64,000 nt of DNA from the NCBI GenBank assembly GCA_034670405.1, contig JAXDDX010000072.1:372001-436000 (forward strand), given 5' to 3'. Shown piece by piece: positions 12,701-27,900 of this stretch. Position 1 is the first letter of the stretch; each line of letters starts with the position of its first letter. Source of the stretch: Hoplostethus atlanticus. Its lineage: Eukaryota > Chordata > Actinopteri > Trachichthyiformes > Trachichthyidae. The notes below the pieces were generated by a model. It saw nothing but the letters and a program-made list of their open reading frames with translations, was not told where the DNA came from and did not search any database. Both the position numbers and the translations under genes were made by a program.

Positions 12701-15700
12701 TTTTCCGCCCTTTTTTTTCTTTTTCAGTTTCGCTTTGTTCCACAACGTGAGGATCCCTCGGGAGAACATGCTAAACAAGACGGGAGATGTTACACCCGAT
12801 GGGTGCTACGTCACACCATTCAAGGTTGGTAGACATTTCCAGTGGACTAGGGATACTCAAATATATTAATTTCATGGTGCCCTAAATAATAACAAATTAG
12901 CTCATGGACCCCCCCATTAGTCATTTTATCCTAGGGACCCATATGGGAAGATTTTAGTTGTTGATGTAGTATCAGGGCATTTTAACCATGTTTCTCATAA
13001 TCTGGAGTAACTAGGTTAAGAAGCATAATCTCCATGCATGTGTCTGAAAACGTGTAGAGACAGCAAGTTCCTGGATTCGCCTCATTACATTTGGTACGCT
13101 ATATTAGTGGGCCTGTAAACTGTAAAACATTGGCCAAACATCTGGCCAATCTCTGACAGCTCCAAGGGTGATGTCCTGTAATGCCATTTTCCGACCGCAG
13201 GAACCTGAACCTTTTGGGTACTTTTTGGAGCAGGAACCTTCTCAATAGGTACCTTTTTAGTTCTCCAAAAGAGTTCGAGGTTGCTTTCCGACCACACCAA
13301 AGTACCGGGGAGATTATGCAAATAAGACGTGTTCGATGAGATACAAAATTAGTTTGCTACCGGTATTGAACAAGCACGGCGATTGGCGGACAATTTTTGC
13401 GTAGCTTGTATTGACCAATCACCGTTGTTCAGGACTGTAACTCCGCCCCAATGGTTCCTGGTCCCCCAAAAAGTACTACCTCGCTAGCAGGAACTTTGGT
13501 TCCAGAAACTATCCAGAACCTTTTTCGGGGCTAGTTCCCCCAGTGGGAAAGATCGAAGTTCCTGGAACTAAGTACCAATAGTACTAAGTTCCTGGATAGT
13601 TCCTGCGGTGGAAAAAACTCATTAACTGACCTCTGACCTCACTGTGGAGGGGGGCAGGAGAAAAGATGGAATTTCTCTTCCGGGGATCAATAAGGAATCA
13701 AAAATAGATTTGGCCAAGTGCTGCATGTCTGCCTCGTTCTGCTCAACGGCGGCACAATAGCATGACACAATACCGTATTTACATTTGCTAAATGTAAATG
13801 TATACCATGCAGTGTTTATTTTGCCACCAAAGCCCATGGGCACTTTCCCTTCCTCAACTTTGCACACACTTTTAACAGACATGAATTTGCAGCTTTTAAC
13901 AGTTACGAGTTCAGGAGTCCCATGCCATGTTCCGATTGCTTTTGCCAGTGTTTTAACAGGCTCCCAGGAACCTGAAGCTACACGGACATGCTGAGAAGAA
14001 GGCTGATAATGACAACCAGGCGTGGAAAATTCCTTTGTTTACCCCATGAGAGATGTAAATAGTCAGGACAGTTGCAGTCTTAAAAGAAACATCCCAATAA
14101 ACTGGAACTGCTTAAAGGCCAGCACTCAACAAGGCGATTCACACCTTGGCATAGTTTGGCATGAAACCTTCATTGCCGGATACAGGCAAATTCTTAGGTT
14201 AATTGTTGCAATCCTTGAGAAAATGATGGAAGAGACTGAGATACAACTTTCTTTTTCTTTCATGTTCTCTGCCTCTTCCTTTGTTATTGTCCTCCATGAT
14301 TAAATCTATGCATCCGCTATGGGACATATCTCAGACAACAACACTGATGCGACAATTTACAGGTCAAAATTTCAATTTTTAGTTTAAGTTGGAATGGAAT
14401 GAAATTATTGCACATATCCATTTATCCTTGCTCTACAAATCAATGACATTGTCAATGTACACCATATAGGATTTCCCACCATTTTTCCCTCATGAGGGTT
14501 TTTTATTTATTTACTGATTGGTCCAGAGGATGACTATATCATTTGTACCATCATTCAGTATGGGTGCCACAAATGGCAAAAGGAAAAGACTAGCAGACAA
14601 ATAGCCCTACAAAATAACTTTGACCTTTCTTACATTTGTACAAATCAACTTATCATGATTGGTCCAGAGGGGGACTGTCTCATGTTTACTGCTCCATTTA
14701 GTAATTAATCTTTCATTATGCCCTTTCTCTCTCCTCTGCTTTTTTCTCACCGCCCCCTCCAGGACCCCAACAAGCGATTCGGGGCATCCCTGGGTGCCCT
14801 GTCAGGTGGCAGGGTGTCCATCTCCAGGATGGCGGTGGTCAATCTGAAGCTGGCTTTGACCGTGGCCATCCGCTTCTCCGCCACCAGGCACCAATTCGGG
14901 CCCAAAGACACCGAGGAGATTCCCGTTTTGGAGTACCAGCTGCAGGTGAGAATGGAGGGGGATGGCCGAGTATTCACAAGTTCCCAGTTACACCAATGTA
15001 CGGGGCACAATGGATTGATGGATTTTTCTGCTTCATGGCAAACAAATACTGAAATTTATCATATAACTCGGACCATGTGTCGAATGTCAATGTTGCATGC
15101 AGCTGCTTTCAGCCCACACAGTTTCTTTTGAAACTAGTTATTATTGTTATCTTGGGTTTCCATGAGTGTTTTAGTATCTTATGGCTTTTCCACCCCGGGA
15201 TATTTTTGGCAAAGAAATTAAAAAAATAGAAGCATAAAATAGTGGCTGTCAACAATTTCATATCGGTTGAACCTTAAGAATGCTTTCAGATGACATAAGC
15301 CACCTGCTAGTTTCTCAGGGTTTGGTTAGTTGAAATGGAAATGGGCAACAGTGATGCACATTTTATTTTATACACATATCCTCCACACCAAACTCGTCTA
15401 ACCATGTCTTTATGGACCTCGCTTTGTGCACAGGGGCACAGTTATGCTGGAACAGCAAAGGGCCTTCCCCAAACCCAATTGGCTAAAATGTCGTATCCTC
15501 TAGCATTAACATTACCCTTCACTGGAACTAAGGGGCCAAGCCCAAACCCTGAAAAACAGGGTGGCTGAAACACCTGAACTCAATAATTAGTAGGGGTGTC
15601 CACTGACTTTTGGCCATATAGTGAATATAGCCTACTAAGATATTATTTGTGCACATGCAATTCTTCACTGGATCTCCGTGATGCCACCAATTTGTGATGC

Positions 15701-17077
15701 TACTGCAACACCTCTATTCTGTTCTATTCTGTTGTGTCCACTTACAGCAATGGCGTCTGATCCCCTACTTGGCAGCAACGTACGCTCTGGACCACTTCTC
15801 CAAATCCCTTTTCATGAACTTTGTCGAGTTACAGTTAGGCCAGATGATGAAGGACAAGAGCGACAGGCAGGTGAGGAAAGAGTGTGTAACAGAGTGTGTC
15901 AAGTACCGGTCAGGAAAGTCCAACCTGGTAGCTGACTGTTTGTCCCGTACTCCCGACTGTTGAGGTACTGTGCTTCTAGGGGAGAGGGGGAAGGAAATGT
16001 AACGGAGGTCCTCTCTGTCTCCGTTACGTTACGTTTCTGTTACATTTCTCTAGCGCTTCCTTATTGGCAAAGCAGGTTCACAACAGACTATATGGTGCAC
16101 AGTAAAACATAACACATTCACACAGTAAAATAATTGCACAGGACAAACAATTGTTACATTAAAATCTTTATTGTTTATTTATGCCGGGTGGTTGGATTGG
16201 CCTCGCCACCTGTGGAATTGTGTGATGTGATTAAGCAGAGCTCGTAACTATTGAATCAAGTAAGTGCCATAAACAGCATTAAGGAATTGTGTGTAGTTGT
16301 TTATGATTAATATAAGTTACAAGTATAGTAATGTCATGCTGAACACTTACCTGTGCTCTCCTGTCTCCAACTCCCAGGGTACGCGAACAAAAGAGTCCCC
16401 GGGGAAACAAGCAGCTCTTTATCGTTCCGGGAGGGTTCCAACAGATAGGATTGTGTAGGGGGTGGGAAGTATATATCGGGTTTATGTTGTGGTTGTGTAT
16501 TATGTTATGTATTATGCATGGTGTATTATGTCTTATATTATGTTATGTTATTATTATGTATATTTATGTTTGGCGTAATTTAGGTATTGTTTGTTAAATA
16601 GGTCACCCTAGAGCACCCCTGTTTTTGGTTGCACCCAAGGGTGGATGGTATAAAAGGCTGTCTTGTGTTTCCAAGAAGAGAGTTGGTGGTGGTTGTCATG
16701 GAGGCTGGTCCTTGTGGCTGCTGCTGGTCTTCCCTATCCTATATTCTCTGCGCACTGTAAATAATTGTAAATAAATACCCACATTTGAGGTTTGCTTCAG
16801 CTCCTGCCTCTGCCTCCTCACTATTGGTATTGGCTGCTCTCGAGGTCAGTCCGACAGAGTGTTTCTTCTTCTACGCTCAAGAGTTACTTGACATACTGCG
16901 TTAACTATACTCTCTTGTATCTGTGTTTCGGGCGGCGGGGGGTGTCCCAGGCGGAGCTGGGCAAGGAGATCCATGCCATAGCCTGCTCGAGTAAGCCGCT
17001 GGGCGCTTGGACGGCTCAGAGGGGAATCCAGGAGTGTAGGGAGGCCTGCGGCGGACATGGATACCTGGCCAGTCAGT

Positions 17078-17108
<31 letters not shown>

Positions 17109-17544
17109 GGATTATGCCGATATACAGGACTGGTTGATATTAAAAATGGGATGTGGTCCGTTGTCCACCTCTGATATGATGGATATGATGCAGCTTGATC
17201 GAATACATATTTATTATAGAATTGATCACACTGGTTGTCTATGGGAAGCCCAATCTGAACTGATGGTAATGAGACATTTAGATCAGATTCCACACAAGTA
17301 TGCATGCATATGTTTTCTTCTTCTTCTGATTAGGATTATGATAGTCCCCTACATTTTTGTAATTGTTTGGCATGAAAATGGTCAAATTTAAAGATTTGAA
17401 CCCTTGTTTTTAGAATGGTTTCTACTGTAGAAGGTCCCCCTCATACTGCGCCAATTTAGCATCTAATAGTCTCTAAATAGTTGCAAATACTAGCAGCTAC
17501 AATCCAAAAGTAACCCTTATCCGTCAAACCCTAACACACGCACG

Positions 17545-17575
<31 letters not shown>

Positions 17576-19631
17576 TCTTAGACCTAACTACTTTTGTATT
17601 CTCTCCATCAGTGAACCGGTTGGGTAATATCCGTGACGACAATGACCCAAACTGTACTTATGAAGGCGACAACAACGTCTTGCTGCAACAGACCAGCAAC
17701 TACCTGCTCAGCTGGTTCCACACCAAGCGCCGCGGTCAGTGCCCCTCCTCCATGAATTGATTTGAATGATTTTTTTGATTGTAGTTATATTGCTTTTTTT
17801 AATGCATCAATGGAAGCATTTATGCTCTTTTCCGCCACTGTCCTGCTTCACATTCGTACAGCTCCACACATTCACACTGGGAGCTGCCCAGTACAACATT
17901 CTTCGGCTACTGCAGTATTTGGGTGTTCAAACATTGGGTTTGTTTAACATTATTTGTTCATGTAGACATTTTTTGTATTTTATTAATTTCATTATGCCTA
18001 AATAAACTCATAAGCATATATCTGGCGCACATAATTTTGAAATGATGCTTTACTCTAGTGAGCTAGCTAGCTAAGAGTCTACAGCGAGCAAACAGGTAGG
18101 CTAGCTAGCAAACATTACTTGTTTAGCCTATCAGAGCTAAAGTTAAATATATTTTAGGCTACTTCATATCTGCCTGTCACTCTCCCCCATACATTATTTC
18201 ATTTGTCAAGCTTTTTGTAAATTGATAGGGGTCATGCTGTGCGCACGTGGCGACTCGCTTCTCATAGACAATGAAGGCAGGCGAACTGATCGTTTTGTGA
18301 AATCACGCCTGGTGTGCAACTACAATCAGTCTACATCCCCGTGTCATTTACCACAAAAAGTACAGCAATTAAATTACTGTACTTTTGTACTAAATTAAAG
18401 ATACTCAGTGTAGGATTTCTCTATATACTTCTAATACTAGCAAAAAAGGTACTTGGGCGGGGCAATTCAAAGAGGCTCCTCCCATCAGGACGACTGGGCA
18501 TGCAATAGATGACAGAACAAAATATAGTTTGGGCCATATAGTTCTGTTTAAATAGTTCAGTATCAGTGGTCAGCCAGGGCCCCTTCAGTGTATGTAAAGC
18601 AGGCCATATGGGTCAGTGTCATCAGTTGACCAGGGGCTGAAGAGACTAGTGTAGATAGATCCGGTAATAAAATCCTGCATCTCACATCAGCCAGGGCTGG
18701 CACCACAACCCACTTCAGCACTCTATATCCACCAGGGGCCAGCACCCACGTTGCAGATCAGGCAGGGTCTAGCACCCATGTCCCAGAGTAAATGATGATG
18801 AGTGAATGAAATGGGTGAGTAATGAAATGAAATCTGACTGGCCCCTTTTAAAGCTTAAAATGCTGTGTTGTGTGGTTTTAGATGGTGTGCAAATCAAGTC
18901 TCCTCTTGAGTCGGTGAATTTCCTGGAAGATTTCAACCAGATCCTGGAGAGCCGGTTTACAACAATGACAATGAAAGAGTGTATGGACCCCGCAGGTAGG
19001 ATGCCGATATATCATTTTACTGTGTGTGTATATATATATATGGGGCCGATATTGGCCTTTTATGAAAAATGGGATCTTGGACAGTCATCCACCTCCAGTG
19101 TGTTGTTCAGAGGCTTTCCCACTCTGCCAGGAATACACCAGGGGATTCACTGAATAATTGTATACACTCACAAAATCAGTGTTTGGTGTCGTTCTGATTT
19201 TGGTTTTACATCTGCCTGAATAAAATATTTCTCGGATATAATGTGGTGATATAATGCTTATGGAGAGCCTACATTTGTACAATCATTTGTATGTGCATTA
19301 GTCATCAGGATGCCCCTATAATAGATCTTTTAACTGGGTTCAATGTTAGGTTGGAACAAACTAGGCTTAGTAAGAAGTATAAAAAAATATTATTGGTGAC
19401 CTGTGAATATCGGTATTGGCCTCAACACCCCATATCCGTTGAATCCTAGCGCAAGCTATCATGAAGTCTATTCCCTAATAACCTAGTGTGCGTTCTCTTC
19501 TTTTTCTGTCGTCAGTACCATTGGCGGCCTATAAGTGGCTTGTGTGTTTCTTGCTGGATGAGAGCCAGAAGAGGCTGGAACAGCAGAGGGCTTCGGGCAA
19601 GGCCGAATTTGAGGCCCGCAACAACAGCCAG

Positions 19632-19689
<58 letters not shown>

Positions 19690-22600
19690 GTAGCAGACTC
19701 GCATGCTTGCGAGCTTTTAGCTGGACGTGGTTCTCTCCTGCAAAAGGTAGCCTTGTTCCATCCAGGTTCGGGGTGAGCGACTGCCCCAAGTGGAGGAGTT
19801 TAGGTATCTCGAGGGTAAACGGGATCGCGAGATTGAACGGCAATTAGGTGGGACCGGCTGCCCCGTAATCCGCCCGGTGTATCGGACCGTGCGGTAAAGG
19901 GAGAGCCGAGCCCCAAAGCAAAGCTCTCGATTTACCCTTCGATCTTTGTTCCGACTCTCACCTGTGGTCACAAGCTCTGGGTAGTGACCAAAGAATGAGA
20001 TTGTGGGTACAAGCAGCCGAAATGAGATGAGATTAGGCCTAATAAAGCAGAATTGTTACTATGAACTTTGACAACGATGCATTGTTAATTGTTCGACTTG
20101 CTCTCAGGGTTATCAGATGTCTTCTATACACGGGAGACGCAATTACAAAATTGGCGGTATCTTCTCAGGATTGCTCACGATTCCCATGGTCCCAACTTTC
20201 GCCTCAACGATGGGGGCTGATAGTGTTGTACCTGTGTTGTAAAACTTTGACGCAAACTTTGAAGTTATTTACATTTACATTACATTACAGTCATTTAGCA
20301 GACGCTTTTATCCAAAGCGACTTACAATAAGTGCATTCAACATAGGTAGGCAAGAAAACTACTAGTCACCAGAAATCGTAAGTGCATTTCCTTCCTAAAC
20401 AAGCAACTAAGAGCATAACTAGTGTTAAGGTAAGAGTGCAATAAGTTAGCAACCTACTATATCTTAAACAAATGAGACAAATAAGAGAATCAAATAAACA
20501 AGAGCTAAGACAAATAAGTGAACCAAATAAGCAAGAGCTAAGACAAATAAGTGTATCAAATGAACAAGAGCCAATAAACAAGAGCTCAGACACATAATTG
20601 ACGACAAATAGGCATGGCTAAGGGGAAGGGTCAGGGTAGTGTTTCCTGAAGAGGTGGGTTTTCAGCCTGCGGCGAAAGATGGGCAGCGACTCTGCTGTCC
20701 TGACATCAGTGGGGAGTTCATTCCACCACTGCGGTGCCAGGACAGAGAAGAGCCGTGACCGTGTAGATCGGCCGCAGGGCCCTCTGAGCGACGGGGCAAC
20801 CAGTCGCCTCGAGGCAGCAGAGCGAAGTGGTCGGGCGGGGGTGTAAGGCTTGACCATAGCCTGGAGGTAAGAAGGAGCTGTTCCTTTCACTGCCCTATAG
20901 GCTAGCACCAGGGTCTTGAACTGGATGCGAGCCGCTACAGGGAGCCAGTGTAGAGAACGGAGAAGGGTAGTTGTATGGGAGAACTTGGGGCGGTTGAACA
21001 CCAGACGAGCTGCAGCTTTCTGAACAAGCTCCAGAGGTCTGATGGCAAACGCCGGGGCACCAGCAAGGAGGGAGTTGCAGTAGTCCAGGCGGGAGATGAC
21101 AAGAGCCTGGATGAGCACCTGCGCTGCCTTGTCAGTGAGGAAGGGGCGAATCCTCCTGATGTTGTAGAGGAGGAATCTGCAGGAGCGTGTCACTGATGCG
21201 ATGTTTGCCGAGAACGACAGTTGGTCGTCCAGGGTCACACCCAGATTCCTCGCAGTCCGAGTTGACGTCACCACAGCATTATCAATGGTGATGGCCAGGT
21301 CTCGGTGCGGACAGCCCTTCCCCGGGAGGAACATCAGCTCAGTTTTGTCCAGGTTGAGCTTCAGGTGGTGCATCGACATCCACTCCGAGATGTCTGCCAG
21401 ACATGCAGCAATGCGTGCCTCCACTTGTGTGTCAGAGGGGGGAAATGACAGGATCAGCTGGGTGTCATCTGCATAGCAGTGGTAGGAAAAGTCGTGTGAA
21501 TGGATAACAGAACCAAGAGATGTTGTGTAGAGGGAAAAGAGGAGAGGGCCTAGAACCGAGCCTTGCGGAACCCCAGTAGTGAGCCTGCGTGGTTCTGACA
21601 CAGACCCTCTCAGCGTCACCTGGTAGGAGCGATCCGTTAGGTAGGATGCAAACATGGAGAGTGCAGAGCCTGAGACACCCATCCCCTCAAGGGTGGAGAG
21701 GAGGATCTGGTGGTTCACCGTGTCAAACGCTGCAGACAGGTCCAGGAGTATCAGGACAGAGGAGAGAGAGTTCGCTCTAGCGGCATGGAGCGACTCCGTC
21801 ACTGCCAGGAGGGCAGTCTCGGTCGAGTGACCCACTTTGAACCCAGACTGGTGGGGATCCAAGAGGTTGTTCTGGTGGAGGTACAAGGACAGTTGCTTGA
21901 AGACAGCACGTTCAAGAGTTTTTGATAGGAAGGGTAGAAGGGAAACCGGTCTGTAGTTCTTGACCTCAGAGGGGTCAAGTGTTGGTTTCTTCAGAAGGGG
22001 GGTGACTCTGGCAGTCTTGAAAGCAGAGGGAAAGCATCCAGACACCAGAGACGTGTTGATGAGGTGGGTCAGGAAGGGAAGGAGTTCAGGTGCAGTAGAC
22101 TGAAGCAGAGTGGATGGGACCGGGTCAAGGGAGCATGTGGTGGGGCGGCTAGATGTAACAAGGTGAAGGACCTCGTCTGGGGAGAGGGGAGAAAAATGGG
22201 ATAGGGAGGGAGGTGGGGAGGGAAAAGGTGGAGAGGGTGGTAGAGAGGGATGGGTGGAAGGCAGATAGGTGTGGTTGGTGCGCCAGCCGGGGGGTGAGGG
22301 AAGGAGGATCGGATATCGTTGACCTTCTTGTCAAAGAAGTTGGCGAAGTCGTCAGGGCGGAGGGAGGAGGTGGGAGGAGGGGGTGGGGGTTGGAGGAGGG
22401 AAGAGAAAGTTTCAAAGAGTTTTTTTAGGGTTGGAAGCAGAAGCAGAAGTTATATTGTAAGTGTATTGTAGTGTATATTGTAGTGTAGTAGTATATTGTA
22501 GTCTCTCCGTTGTTAGCCTCTGGCCTCCTAAGTGCACTTGCAGACGGTTTAATTTGTAGTCTAAAACACTTTCTGTGTTTCATTGGATTCAACAAGAGTC

Positions 22601-23978
22601 TGTTTTAGCTCACCTCAATTCCCTTCATTGTGTGTTTATGTATGTGTGAAGAGGAGAGGCAGAATTTAGCTTGGCTGCCCTGTGACGACACTGTGTTTGT
22701 GTGAGTTCAAAGCAAGGATTATCTGTAGGGCTTCCATGCATTAGCCCTGGTGCTTGTCTTGATTAATCAGTTCACTCTGTGTTATGACATTTTTAATACA
22801 CCACTGGCTCCACTACTAATATGAGAATCCTGTTCCATTTTTTCAGTCAAAATGTTTAAAGTTCAATTCACTAAAACTCTAAACTAAAGAAATTCTCATT
22901 TTTTTACACTAGCTTTACTTACCAACTTGATTCTATGGATATAAACACAGAGAAATGCAACGGGTAGGAAGAGATACCAGCAGGATCTACACTGGACTCT
23001 CATATAAACAACATATTTTTATCATCTATAAACAAACTCTAGTCCATCAGTATGTTAAAAATGTTGGATTTTTACATGTTTGGCTGTGTCTCTGCCATCA
23101 TCACACTATAAAACTCTGGCCATGATTATTGGCATCTATTAGAACTACTCAAATTAATTTTGTTGGTGGAAATAGATTCTCATTTGCAGTGTTCAATTCA
23201 ATTCACCTGTGACAGGTTGCAGGCGCCTACATGTATAAATGAACCAGTTATGTGTTTTAAAGTGATAAAACGGTCTATTCTGCTTCCCTGTTCGTCTATT
23301 GATAATAGTTTTTCTGACATCTTCAGACGTCTCTTTTCTCCAACATTTTCACAAACATAAGCATTCCCGAGGCTATGAGGTCATCTCTAGAGACCTTGGT
23401 ATTCCTGTTTCCACAGTTCGCAGTGTTATTTAGAATGTTATTTGCTGCTCATGGAATTGTTAAGAATCTCCCAGGATGTGGTGGTAATAGGAAAATTGAT
23501 TACAGTCCACACCCATGTTTTACTTTGGTGTTTGTGTGCTTGTGTGTCCCAGGTGTACTACTGCTGTTCCCTGTCCATCGTCTACATTGAGCACATTGTC
23601 CTCCAGAGATTTCATGAGCTGACCAGTGACCAGGACACACCAGCTGGCCTCAGACCAGTACTAAACCAGCTGTGTTCCCTCTATGGGCTCTGGAGCCTCA
23701 GCAAACACATGGCCACACTGTACCAGGGTCAGCTCTAACTGAAATATATATGATATAGGATGTAGAAAGCTGTAGTGGGATTCAGTCCCAGATTGAATAT
23801 AGATCACACCTTTGTTCATATTTTCAAAGTTTGTTCATATTTTTAACGCCATGTTGTTCCTCCACAGGTGGTTATTTCTCTGGAAGGAAGCCAGCAGAGT
23901 TGGTCCAGACTGCCATTCTCACTCTCTGTTCCCAGGTATAGGAAGATCCATTATCTCTCTAAGTCTTTCTCTTTCTCT

Positions 23979-24016
<38 letters not shown>

Positions 24017-24890
24017 CCATGTACCACTGAGCTGGTTACCCCACACCAAATTATTTCTTATTTCTTACCATAGTGGACCCAAAATAAGTCATTTTAGACA
24101 TTAAATATAATTGGTCTTATTTTCTAAAAAGGGCTTGTTTTGACTGATTTGCTGAATTGGGTTGAGAAAAGAGCATTCAAATGTTCGTCAGAGTCGGCAA
24201 GCTGTGTTTAGATTAGAGGACGGTACTCAGTCATCTCTTACTTTGCATTAGACCTACTGGGCCAATTTTGGCATCTTGTTAAAAGACTGGATAGCGACCA
24301 GTCATATCGTCCACCTCAACAGCTTCAGTAGCCTCACCCTACCTTATGGGGCTGATAACCCACCTAAAAGAATTTCGTTAGCAGAGGGTGCCACAGGGGT
24401 CTGTCTTGCCACCAGATGGTTGACAGCTCAGCCCCTCTCTTCACACAAATGTTCAGAACATATGGCCAGAACATCATTGACCTTTGGCCCAAGGTGCTCT
24501 GGTACCATGTGCACTTATCAGCTTCCTTGTGTACGACAATGGTGTTTGTTATGGACAGTCCGTGACTAGCACAGAAATCCGACAACAACACACCACTCGG
24601 GTTTAGATCAACGCTTTCATTAAATATAATAGTTACAACAAAACTGTGCTACCACAGCACTTTGGTGTTAACAGGTGGATTTTTAAAAGTATACTTAGAT
24701 TCTCTCATTCCAATCATGCATGCAACTCCTAGCAGTTTATAGGTGCTTGGGTGGTAAGAGAAGCCTCACCAAAATAAATACGATGGGAATAACCACTTCC
24801 TTTCTTCCTTCCTTCCTCCTGTCCTTTGAGCTCAAGGGTAAGATTATGCCACTGATGAATGCTGTTACCCTTGTGACTTCAACTTGCTCA

Positions 24891-24930
<40 letters not shown>

Positions 24931-27900
24931 CCCCCCCCCCTCCAGTTGAAGGATGAGGCAGTAGCATTGGTGGATGTTCTAGCGCCTCCTGATTTCATCC
25001 TCAACTCTCCCATTGGCAAGGCCGACGGAGAGGTAAGGATACACATGCACACACACACATGGACACAATACACACATGTGGGCACACACAAAGGTACATA
25101 CACACATCGTATAGAGTATATAAGAGTATATATTTCCTGGCTCACAAAAGGGCTTTGGTGGTACTTGTGTGGGCCAGCAAAAACAATCAATCGACCCTCT
25201 ATACCATGAACATGGAATCTTGTTATTTGATTTGATTGATAACTTTAAATGCTGAAATCGCTTGATCATATTTGGGCTACAATAGGTACATAGTTAACAG
25301 GTGGTTGACAAAAGAAACAAAAAATAAACCTTCAGTTAAAGGCATAAAACAGTGTCTTTGTTAATTAACTTTATAATTATAATTATGCTAGCAAGTGAAT
25401 TTTGAGTGGCTTAAATGGCTTTTCCTCTATTATGATTGCTTTATAACAATTAACCAACATGAAACGTGGACAGTGAAGCAGAAATTAACCAGTCAACCAG
25501 GAATCCAAAACATACTAGTAAAGGATATATTCATTCTATTTTCCATTTCCATTTCTATCATACAAATAAAATTGAGGTCTGTATCTCTTCAAGCATTTCT
25601 CAAAATTAAGTAAAATACCAAGTTTGGATAAATATTTGGTTGTTCACATTTAGTGTTGGAACATTGCATACAAATTATGGGCTAATAAGTCAGAGCCGAG
25701 CCTACCCACTACCCACCTCGCTCTCTCTTTCTGCCTCTCTTGTCACAGTCAGGGTCATGTTTGCAGTCAGGTTAAGTCTCTTTACTGGAAGATGACTGCA
25801 GGGTTTTGGCTTTGCTCTCTCTCTGTTCCAGGAAAACGCACATACAAACACACCCACACACACACTTGTCACATTTTCCTTTCTTTCTTTTTTCATGGTG
25901 GGTGGGGTATTAGGAGTGTAGTTTTATTGGTTTAAGTGGTTTAGTTTTAAGGACTAGAAAGTCCTTGTTTGGAGCTTTTGAAAGTTTGTTTGGAGTGAAC
26001 AGGTAGGATATGAAAACCCTGGATATGCTTCACAGATGAACAAAGTGGTGGTGTTCTTGAAGAGTTTGGTGAGTAGGCTAATCGCTAGCAATGTTTATAC
26101 GATGGGTGTATTAGTAGCCATTTCGCCTTCGTTCGCCTCCCAGGGTGCCAATCAGGTTTCAAATGTGAAGCCTTGGGAGGGGCTACTCAGAGAGGGATCC
26201 CCCTATCAGGACAGTCAGGCATGCATTAGGTGATGAGTTTGGGCAAGCAGAGTATACAGAACAAACACAACGAGGACACTTTAGTCAGTCCCTCCAGGAT
26301 GTTGCGATCTTGCGATCGCAAGAATTAACACAAGTTCAACCAACTGCCGCAATACTTGCAAGAGCTTGCAATTTTGCCAAAACCCCACAATATTCCCGCA
26401 TAAAACGGTCAAATTGGCACAATGCTTCCACATTAACACTCCTACATGTTTGGGAGGTTGTTTTTTTATTTAAATATGGAATTTGCACCATTTGCTTTCT
26501 TGTTATCCTGAGCCTTTGATATGGTTACATAGGAGGACAATGCCGGAGTGGCCAATCGGGACAACCGGGACGAATCCTGGTGGGTCTTTGGGCCGGTTGG
26601 ACGGGCCGCGCCGCGGTGTAGCCTAATCATTTTATAAACTGTTCAAGTTGATTTGCTGCTAACAGGCCGGTGACTAGTTAGATGTGCGTTCTCCGCTCCG
26701 GACCTCTCTCTCCTTTTCTGTGTCAAACTGGCAGCACTGACAGACCTGACAGATTAGAGCGAGACGGGAACGTGACGGTCAACTAATGATGTTACACCAT
26801 TTACACAGTGACTGCATTAGTGGTGTAGAAAACGTTAATTGTATTACTTTGCGGCAATATTTTGTAAAGCATGCAAGTTGGCTATAAGGTAGCACCAGAC
26901 ACACACCATTCCCCCACTATCGGCACAGACCAACCACTCCCACTGGCCTTCTTCTATGTCTTCCAGTAAAATGAAGTACAAACCGCTCACTCCGCCACCT
27001 ACTGGCAGGTGCAATAAACCTGGAACTGACCAAATAACTACATGCCACGGTATATTATTAAACAAAACATTGAAGGGATTGGGCAGGTATTAAAAAAAAT
27101 ATCTTTTTACAGGTGCTACAATGGCAAACTGTAGATATGCTGCATTGCAGCCTAAAGGGGAAAAAAAATAAATAATAATAATGTAAAGAAAACTAGGATT
27201 AAAAAGGAATGAAAGACAAAGAAAGGCGCTAGACAGAGATCATGTGTAGTAAAACTAGCTTTCAGCCGGCGGCCCCAGGAGGTGTTAATGTGTGACGATT
27301 ACTCTACTACTTAAAAAAAAAAAAAAAAACTTAAAAAGCAGAGTGGGCAGTTTACAATGTTTTGGGGAGGATGGGGGGCTCGAAATTTTCATAAATTCCT
27401 GCTTTTTTACCACAAGATAACACGAAAAGCCGCTGCAAATTCAATAATTTTGAGCCGCAATAATCAGAAAAAAACTCCGCAAAATCCTGGTGGGACTGTT
27501 TAGTGGGACGTCCAGATCTGGTGTGGGGGCATCAACAGCAGCTCAGGACGCCAACACTGCCCAGCCACAGCCTGGAAACAGATAGGAGACACACCTATAC
27601 ACACAGACAGAAGTTTGGCCAAATTATTAAGAGAATAAATGGGTGTTTAACTTTGATTTACAGATATTATAGATTGTTAATTTCCAGGTGAAGCATGGGA
27701 GTTCAGATAGCTTGTGATGCTTTGAGTGTGGGGACAGGAGGGGGACCATGGGTACCTGTTCAAAACCCTGAATGCTTTTGGCTGTGGTGAGCATTTTGTT
27801 GCTGGAGTAAGTATGACCAGGCCTCATGTCTGATTAAGGTAGCTGGGGGTCTGAGCAGGCCAGTGGGGTGGGGTTTTCGGCAAGGGTGCCTGCTATCTGG

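Noticed and set aside
16792-17391. 199-codon + strand open frame
   Set aside because: It is the acox3 exon 16951-17071 read through LTR sequence on the left and a CA repeat plus family A repeat on the right.
19483-19847. Open frames of Thr-His or Cys-Val repeats
   Set aside because: Translations of the CA/GT microsatellite; the real coding part is only the acox3 exon at 19516-19631.
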